A DNA stretch of 30,676 bases from contig DASWHR010000136.1 of assembly GCA_036398095.1 (NCBI GenBank), positions 1 to 30,676 of the forward strand, written 5' to 3'. The stretch's first letter is position 1, and every line of letters starts with the position of its first letter. Below, one piece after another: positions 26,341 through 30,676 of the stretch. The notes under the pieces are model-generated. The model made no database searches. It saw nothing but the letters and a program-made list of their open reading frames with translations, and was not told the origin of the DNA. Both the position numbers and the translations under genes were made by a program. Origin of the DNA: DASWHR01 sp036398095 (GTDB lineage: Bacteria; Actinomycetota; AC-67).

Positions 26341-26858
26341 GCACATCCGCGTTGGAAGTGAATCCTGACACGCCACCGGTCGAGAGCCTCGATGACCAAC
26401 TGCGAGTGCTGTACCCATGGGCCTTGACGACCGCGCGGCTCTTGACGAAAAGCGATCAAGAAGCGCGCGATGTTGTGCAGGACGCCATGATCCGCGCCCT
26501 GGAGCGGGCACCTGCGGTTCAAACGCTGGCCGAGCGACGGGCTTGGTTGCGCACCACGATCACGCGGCTCCATTTGAATTACATTCGACGCCGGCGAAAC
26601 GAACTCCGGGCTTTACTCCGAAGCATCACGCGGGTAACAACGAATCCGATCGAAGTCGCAGATTCGAGTTTGCTCGTTCTACAGGCCCTGGCAGCAATTC
26701 CACCACGCCAACGCGCCTGCGTCGTCCTGCGGTACTACGAAGATCTCCCGGAAGCCGATATCGCACGGGCGTTGCGTGTGAGCGTTGGGACTGTCAAGGC
26801 CCACCTCTCGCAAGCACGCGCGAAGCTCCGCGGCCTTCTGGATTCGCCGGGAGTCTGA
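26337..26858 (+). CDS. ECF RNA polymerase sigma factor
   Basis: 173 residues with the two ECF domains. Region 2 (about 22-88) includes LYPWALTTARLLTKSDQEARDVVQ and WLRTTITRLHLNYIRRRR; region 4 (about 112-168) includes IPPRQRACVVLRYYEDLPEADIAR and VSVGTVKAHLSQARAKLRGLL, a helix-turn-helix that reads the -35 element. There is no C-terminal extension. It starts at a GTG that overlaps the stop of the membrane protein gene by four bases, so translation is coupled. In most ECF operons the sigma gene precedes its anti-sigma gene; here the order is reversed. Targets are unknown but may include its own operon. Confidence 0.93.
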   Translation: MSTSALEVNPDTPPVESLDDQLRVLYPWALTTARLLTKSDQEARDVVQDAMIRALERAPAVQTLAERRAWLRTTITRLHLNYIRRRRNELRALLRSITRVTTNPIEVADSSLLVLQALAAIPPRQRACVVLRYYEDLPEADIARALRVSVGTVKAHLSQARAKLRGLLDSPGV

Positions 26859-26909
26859 GCAGCCATCCTTGAAGACCCCCCATCGTGCGGACATGCCCCG
26901 ACACGACGA

Positions 26910-26915
26910 TATGCT
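26910..26915 (+). promoter_or_regulatory. -10 element of the HAD-IB gene, leaderless
   Basis: TATGCT, identical to the kynA hexamer, ends 6 bases before the ATG at 26922. Confidence 0.5.
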
Positions 26916-26921
26916 GCGATC

Positions 26922-27704
26922 ATGACGAAAGCCGCCTTCTTCGATCTGGACAAGACGCTGGTGCCGGGCTCGAGCCTGTTCCTGCTGGCTCGCGGCATGT
27001 ATCAGCGCGACTACTACCGGGTCCGGGACATGGCCGGCTTCGCCTGGAACCAGGTCATGTTCCGCGTGGTCGGATCCGAGCGGCAACAAGGCATGGAGCA
27101 GTCGAAGCAGGCCGCGCTGGAGTTCGTCAAGGGACGCCACCGCGACGAGTTCGCCGCGCTGGGCCATGAGATCGTCGAGGAGCAGATCCTGCCGCGCGTC
27201 TACCCGGACATCGCGCAGGTGATTCGCCAGCACGCCGACTCGGGATTCGAGACCTATCTGGTGACGGCCGCGCCGATCGAGCTGGCCGGTGTGGTTGCGG
27301 CCGGACTCGGAATGACCGGCGCGCTGGGAACCCAATCCGAGTTCGACGACGCCGGGCGTTATACGGGCCGGCTCGTCGGCGACATTCTGCACGGACCCGA
27401 GAAGGCGAAGGCCATCCAGTTGCTCGCGCAAGAGCGCGGCATCGACCTATCCGATTCCCACGCCTATTCGGATTCGACCAACGATCTTCCGCTGCTCGAG
27501 TCGGTCGGCCACCCGCATGCCGTGAACCCGGACCACGGGCTGCGCCGCATCGCACGCACGCGCGGCTGGCCGGTGCACGAGTTGCGCGCGCGCCGCCGGA
27601 CGCTGCTGATCGGCGTGCCGAGCGCCGTCGCGGCGATCGGATTGTTCGCCGGCGGGATCGCCGTCGGCGCCTGGCTCGCCAACCGCCGTCGTCCTCTTTC
27701 ATAG
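26922..27704 (+). CDS. HAD-IB family phosphatase with C-terminal membrane segment
   Basis: 260-residue haloacid dehalogenase-type hydrolase of the SerB-like IB group. Motif I FFDLDKTLV has nucleophile Asp8 and Asp10; motif II is LVTAAP with Thr115; Lys161 or Lys163 serves motif III; motif IV is SDSTNDLPLLE with Asp184 and Asp188. A helical cap lies between motifs I and II. Unlike soluble SerB, the chain ends in a membrane segment (about 227-250) and a short basic tail ANRRRPLS, so the enzyme is probably tethered to the inner face of the membrane. Similar actinobacterial proteins are often left as generic HAD-IB hydrolases; the substrate is unknown. A leaderless start is supported by the TATGCT element. 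Confidence 0.9.
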   Translation: MTKAAFFDLDKTLVPGSSLFLLARGMYQRDYYRVRDMAGFAWNQVMFRVVGSERQQGMEQSKQAALEFVKGRHRDEFAALGHEIVEEQILPRVYPDIAQVIRQHADSGFETYLVTAAPIELAGVVAAGLGMTGALGTQSEFDDAGRYTGRLVGDILHGPEKAKAIQLLAQERGIDLSDSHAYSDSTNDLPLLESVGHPHAVNPDHGLRRIARTRGWPVHELRARRRTLLIGVPSAVAAIGLFAGGIAVGAWLANRRRPLS

Positions 27705-27788
27705 ACGCTGAAAGCGCCAAGTTTCCTCGCTCATAGCAGGGAACCAGAGATCGAGGTCGAAACTGGGCAACCGCGTTCTCCCTAGCGT

Positions 27789-28340
27789 CTACGCGGCGAC
27801 CTCCCATGGTCGAGAGAGCACGCGTGCGGCCTCACGCACGGCCGGATGGCTCCCGTCGAGCGGGACGACCGATGCGACGGACACCTTCTCAAGTGACCAG
27901 ATCCCGACGGTGCCCCAGCGAGCGTCCTTCACGCTCCACCAGCGAATCCCGTCGCTTCCGTCGCGCTCGTAGATCCGGCGCGCCCACGCTTGCGTCACGG
28001 CTCGATCGGAGCTCGCGACCACCGAGGGTCGAAGCTGCCGGGCGACGAGCACGCGCGGCTCGTCCAGATCCGTGATCGTCACCTCCGCCTCCAGCTCGAC
28101 CAGCGCGCGTCGCGCGCCGGGCATCTTGGGGACGGCGAACATCTCCTCGCTCCACATCCACAGGTGCGCGAACATCTCCGCGATCGCACCGGCCGGATGA
28201 TCGCTGACGTAGAGCACCGAGTAGAGATCCGGATTGTCGATCCGCGACCGGCGCGAGCGTCTGGAATACAGGGGATGACCCTCCTCTCCCGGTCGAGCCT
28301 CGGGAAACCACGGAAACACCCGGTACAGACGCAGGCTCAA
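27789..28340 (-). CDS. RES-domain toxin of a RES-Xre toxin-antitoxin pair
   Basis: 183 residues. RES toxins degrade NAD+, halting growth when the antitoxin is lost. The RES features are present: LYRVF at the start, an Arg-rich segment ending SRIDNPDLY, YVSDHPAGAIAEMFAH with Glu55, and GIRWWSVKD with Ser136. The gene starts with TTG at 28340, overlapping the antitoxin stop as TTGA; an in-frame stop a few codons upstream rules out an earlier common start, and the family begins at this point. Coupled translation should keep toxin below antitoxin. It converges on the HAD-IB gene with 84 bases between stops; that gap shows only an 8-bp inverted repeat (27702-27709, 27784-27791). Confidence 0.88.
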   Translation of the reverse strand: MSLRLYRVFPWFPEARPGEEGHPLYSRRSRRSRIDNPDLYSVLYVSDHPAGAIAEMFAHLWMWSEEMFAVPKMPGARRALVELEAEVTITDLDEPRVLVARQLRPSVVASSDRAVTQAWARRIYERDGSDGIRWWSVKDARWGTVGIWSLEKVSVASVVPLDGSHPAVREAARVLSRPWEVAA

Positions 28341-28780
28341 TCGAATCCCCCCTGATCCGCTACCTCAACGGCCGTCAGCACGTCGGCGTATCTGCCTTGC
28401 GTCAGCGCGTCGATGGGCCTGGCGTTCAACGTGTAGTTGAACGACTCGAGCCACACCATCGCCGTCGCAGGCGCAAACACCAGATGGAGGCGCTCCATGA
28501 TGTGGTCGAGATCGGCGATTGCGCGGTGATGACTTTCGGACGGTGTCTCGTGGCCCGACCGCCACCGGGACGGCTGCGACTCGCTCACGCCGAGCACCCG
28601 CGCGAGTCGATTGCTGCCGAGCGTCCGAGCGAGCGCGTCCACGCGTTGGGCCGGCCCGTAGGGATATCCGTACGCCGGAGCGGCCTCGCCGACCCGTCCC
28701 TTCCCGCGGGGACGTCCTCGGCCACCTCCACCGGGCTTCGCCTTCCTCGTCGATGGCTTCTTGGGCGTTGAGTCTGGCAT
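28337..28780 (-). CDS. Xre/MbcA/ParS-type antitoxin with AT-hook-like N-terminal tail
   Basis: 147 residues. The C-terminal half ends in the toxin-binding MbcA/ParS/Xre (DUF2384) domain: WLESFNYTLNARPIDALTQG (110-129) then YADVLTAVEVADQGGFD. A helix-turn-helix region lies near 44-80 (LARVLGVSESQPSRWRSG) and should bind its own promoter. Before it comes a Gly/Arg/Lys-rich tail with GGRGRPRGKGR (about 20-29), which looks like an AT-hook and is unusual for this family. The ATG at 28780 is chosen because GAGGAG lies 6 bases upstream and the promoter just before it; the frame is open further upstream, but that part overlaps the promoter. Confidence 0.87.
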   Translation of the reverse strand: MPDSTPKKPSTRKAKPGGGGRGRPRGKGRVGEAAPAYGYPYGPAQRVDALARTLGSNRLARVLGVSESQPSRWRSGHETPSESHHRAIADLDHIMERLHLVFAPATAMVWLESFNYTLNARPIDALTQGRYADVLTAVEVADQGGFD

Positions 28781-28815
28781 CGGGCTCTCCTCAACGGAAT
28801 CCACTCTGCTACCCA

Positions 28816-28845
28816 ATGATATACGCTTGGATGCGCGCATGCAAG
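28816..28845 (-). promoter_or_regulatory. Promoter and candidate operator of the RES-Xre operon
   Basis: On the minus strand TTGCAT (28839-28844), 17 bases, TATCAT (28816-28821) is the best sigma-70-type promoter in the window. Over the -35 and spacer lies a 20-bp palindrome with one mismatched pair, CTTGGATGCG/CGCATGCAAG (28826-28845), with the perfect core ATGCGCGCAT (28831-28840). It is placed for autorepression by the antitoxin. Confidence 0.7.
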
Positions 28846-28867
28846 TCCCCTTTCGTGTGACGACCAC

Positions 28868-28873
28868 TAGCAT
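28868..28873 (+). promoter_or_regulatory. -10 element of the sirtuin operon, leaderless
   Basis: TAGCAT ends 8 bases before the GTG at 28882, divergent from and only about 25 bases from the antitoxin operator, so the two promoters may influence each other. Confidence 0.45.
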
Positions 28874-28881
28874 GGGCGTCC

Positions 28882-29631
28882 GTGACGACGGTTGATGACG
28901 TTCGCGAGTTGGTGCGCGAAGCGCGCGCCGTCACGGTGCTGACCGGCGCGGGGATCTCGACCGAGTCGGGCATCCCCGACTTCCGCGGCCCGAACGGGGT
29001 GTGGACGCGCGATCCCGACGCCGAGAAGCTCTCCGACATCCGCTGGTATCTCTCCAGCCGCGAGATTCGCGTCAAGGCGTGGAAGGCTCGCATCGAGCAC
29101 CCGGCGTGGACGGCGAAGCCGAACGCCGGGCACGTCGCGCTGGCCGCGCTGGAGCGCGCCGGCCGCTTGCACACGCTGATCACCCAAAACGTCGACGGGT
29201 TGCATCAGATGGCCGGCTCATCGCCGGAGCGGGTCGTCGAGATCCACGGCAGCGTCCGCGACGTTGAATGCCTGTCGTGCGGCGATCGCGCGCCGATGGA
29301 GGTCGCGCTGGAGCGCGTCCGCGGCGGCGAGGACGATCCGGCGTGCAAGCGCTGCGCCGGAATCTTGAAGTCGGCGACGATCAGCTTCGGCCAGTCGTTG
29401 CGCGACGATGCGGTCGCGCGCGCCCAGCGCGGGGCCCGCGAATGCGATCTGTTCCTGGCGGTCGGAACGTCGCTGACGGTCTACCCGGTCGCCGCGCTGC
29501 CCGACGTGGCGATGATGCACGGCGCCCCGCTGGTGATCGTCAACGCCGAACCGACGCCCTACGACGCGCAAGCGCACGCGGTGCTGCGGGATCCGATCGG
29601 CGCGATCCTGCCGACGCTGGTCGGTGCATGA
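28882..29631 (+). CDS. Sir2-family NAD-dependent protein deacylase (SIRT6/7-like)
   Basis: 249 residues. Removes acyl groups from lysines using NAD+, yielding nicotinamide and O-acyl-ADP-ribose. Motifs: GAGISTESGIPDFRG (22-36) for NAD binding, TQNVDGLH (101-108), catalytic His122 in IHGS, zinc cysteines 130, 133, 155 and 158, and GTSLTVYP (195-202). The PDFRGPNGVW segment resembles the SIRT6/7 type. The YxxR pair that marks desuccinylases such as SIRT5 and CobB is not seen. The GTG start follows a -10 hexamer by 8 bases. It heads a three-gene operon with a GNAT protein and a MenC-like enzyme, each overlapping the next by four bases. Confidence 0.94.
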   Translation: MTTVDDVRELVREARAVTVLTGAGISTESGIPDFRGPNGVWTRDPDAEKLSDIRWYLSSREIRVKAWKARIEHPAWTAKPNAGHVALAALERAGRLHTLITQNVDGLHQMAGSSPERVVEIHGSVRDVECLSCGDRAPMEVALERVRGGEDDPACKRCAGILKSATISFGQSLRDDAVARAQRGARECDLFLAVGTSLTVYPVAALPDVAMMHGAPLVIVNAEPTPYDAQAHAVLRDPIGAILPTLVGA

Positions 29632-30323
29632 GCATCACCGTCCGGTCCGTCGCCTCGCGGGACGAGATCGAAGCCGCCGACGGGGTCTTCGACGCAGTCT
29701 GGCACGCACCGCAACGCGAGCGCTTGTCGCGCGAGCTGCTGCGCGCGATGACCGCGCACACCAACCTGCTGCTCGGCGCGTTCGACGGCGACGCCTGCAT
29801 CGGCGTGGTCACCGGATGGTGGGGACGCGACAACGACGGCTCCGTGTGGCTGTGGTCGGCGCGGCTCGGCGTGATCGAGTCGCATCGCCGCGGCGGCGTC
29901 GCGACGATGTTGAAACGCGAGCAGGCGCGCATCGCTCACGAACGCGGCGTGCGCGAGATCCGATGGACGTTCGATCCGATGCGAGCGCGCAACGCCACAT
30001 TCAATCTGGCGACGCTCGGCGCGCGCGCGATCGCCTACATCGACGACGCTTACGGGCCGCGCGAGGACCGCTTCAACGCGGGCGAGCGCACCGACCGGCT
30101 GCTGGTCTCGTGGACGCCCAACGATCCCGTGCCGGCCGCCGCCCCGGCGCGGATGCGCGTGACCGTTCCGACCGACATCGACGACTACCTGTCGAAATCT
30201 CGCGAGCGTCGGGCGCAATGGCGGGCGAAGGTGCGCTCGCAGATGCGCGCCGCGTTCGATGCCGGCTCGATCGCCACCGGCTTTGACCCCCCGGCCACCT
30301 ACCTGTTCGGAGGATCCTCATGA
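29628..30323 (+). CDS. GNAT-superfamily acyltransferase (COG3375-like)
   Basis: 231 residues. The acetyltransferase-like fold shows LLGAFDGDACIGVVTGWWG (beta strands 2-4), then SARLGVIESHRRGGVATMLKREQ with a variant acetyl-CoA loop (RRGGVATM), and IRWTFDPMRARNATFNLATLG, a stretch typical of the predicted GNAT proteins found beside MenC/N-succinylamino acid racemase genes. In that known context a GNAT enzyme makes N-succinyl-amino acids for the racemase. The start ATG overlaps the sirtuin stop as ATGA, and the stop overlaps the next ATG in the same way, so the three proteins should be made together. The acyl donor and substrate are inferred from family context only. Confidence 0.88.
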   Translation: MSITVRSVASRDEIEAADGVFDAVWHAPQRERLSRELLRAMTAHTNLLLGAFDGDACIGVVTGWWGRDNDGSVWLWSARLGVIESHRRGGVATMLKREQARIAHERGVREIRWTFDPMRARNATFNLATLGARAIAYIDDAYGPREDRFNAGERTDRLLVSWTPNDPVPAAAPARMRVTVPTDIDDYLSKSRERRAQWRAKVRSQMRAAFDAGSIATGFDPPATYLFGGSS

Positions 30324-30676
30324 TCACGCTCACCGCCGCCGAGCTCGTCCGCGTCGACCTCCCGCTCGTGCGCCCGTTCCGGACCTCGTTCGGCGTGCAA
30401 CACTCGCGCGAGGCCGTCCTGATCCGGGTCGTCTGCGACGTCGCCGGCGTCGAGTCCGAGGGCTGGGGCGAGTGTGTCGCGGGCGCGGAGCCGCTGTATT
30501 CAGCCGAATGGGCGCTGGGGGCCTGGGTGCTGCTGCGCGACGTGCTGCTGCCGATGCTCGCCGAAGAGCCGCTCGCGACGATCGAAGATACGCCGGCGGC
30601 GATGAGCGCGGTGCGCGGCAACCGGATGGCCAAGGCCGCGGCCGAGATGGCGATCACCGACGCGGCGTTGCGCGCA
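30320..30676 (+). CDS. MenC/N-succinylamino acid racemase family enzyme (partial, cut by window end)
   Basis: Only the first 119 residues are present. They form the N-terminal capping domain of the enolase superfamily MenC branch: VRVDLPLVRPFRTSFGVQHS is the family's typical opening, followed by EGWGECVAGAEPLYSAEW and the KAAAEMAITDAALRA helix. Members are o-succinylbenzoate synthase of menaquinone synthesis or N-succinylamino acid racemase, often both activities in one protein. The catalytic KxK and metal-binding residues lie beyond the edge. The GNAT partner and the lack of other men genes nearby lean towards the racemase role. The ATG follows GGAGG by 6 bases and overlaps the GNAT stop. 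Confidence 0.9.
   Translation, partial: MITLTAAELVRVDLPLVRPFRTSFGVQHSREAVLIRVVCDVAGVESEGWGECVAGAEPLYSAEWALGAWVLLRDVLLPMLAEEPLATIEDTPAAMSAVRGNRMAKAAAEMAITDAALRA

Noticed and set aside
28882..29631. Sirtuin as the desuccinylase of an N-succinyl amino acid pathway
   Set aside because: The YxxR pair that recognises succinyl groups in SIRT5/CobB is not seen; the sequence looks SIRT6/7-like.

Overview
The window is a GC-rich stretch (hand counts of a few 60-base lines give about 65-70% GC) of a bacterial chromosome, most likely from an actinobacterium (Actinomycetota), perhaps an uncultured lineage. The case rests on a homodimeric AceE-type pyruvate dehydrogenase E1, a UvrD2-like helicase with a C-terminal HRDC domain, a DrrAB-type ABC exporter, an RskA-like anti-sigma domain, a PIG-L/LmbE deacetylase, two secreted proteases ending in LPxTG-type sorting signals, and many start codons lying only 6-11 bases after a TAnnnT -10 element (leaderless transcripts). 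I recognised no tRNA, rRNA, CRISPR array or insertion sequence.

Layout, left to right. 1-1714 (-): 5' part of a large secreted protein with an alpha/alpha-toroid-like domain and Ig-like repeats, running off the left edge. 1810-5406 (+): tryptophan 2,3-dioxygenase and pyruvate dehydrogenase E1. 5434-6542 (+): a yybP-ykoY manganese riboswitch and the TerC-family membrane protein it should control. 6559-8363 (-): two-gene DrrAB-type exporter. 8569-15590 (+): two large surface metalloproteases in tandem, M4 (thermolysin-like) then M6 (immune inhibitor A-like). 15665-17392 (-): a cupredoxin-like protein and a right-handed beta-helix protein. 17611-19080 (+): a secreted GH5 glycosidase resembling endoglycoceramidases. 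19082-23978 (-): PIG-L deacetylase, an unrecognised helical-repeat protein, an RskA-like membrane protein, UvrD2, and a small six-cysteine secreted protein.

24191-26858 (+) has visibly lower GC and different codon use. It encodes a secreted S1 serine protease, a single-pass membrane protein whose outer part resembles the BsuPI proteinase-inhibitor domain, and an ECF sigma factor whose start overlaps the stop of the membrane protein gene. This is my best candidate for an undescribed system: a protease, a possible protease-sensing anti-sigma factor and its sigma factor.

26922-27704 (+) is a HAD-IB phosphatase with a C-terminal membrane anchor. 27789-28780 (-) is a RES-Xre toxin-antitoxin pair whose antitoxin carries an AT-hook-like tail and whose promoter holds a near-perfect 20-bp palindrome. 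Divergent from it, 28882-30676 (+) is a tightly overlapping operon of a sirtuin, a GNAT-family protein and the start of a MenC/N-succinylamino acid racemase family enzyme cut by the right edge. The overall picture is a Gram-positive cell that invests in secreted and wall-anchored hydrolases, with several candidate operators and switches in the short intergenic gaps.
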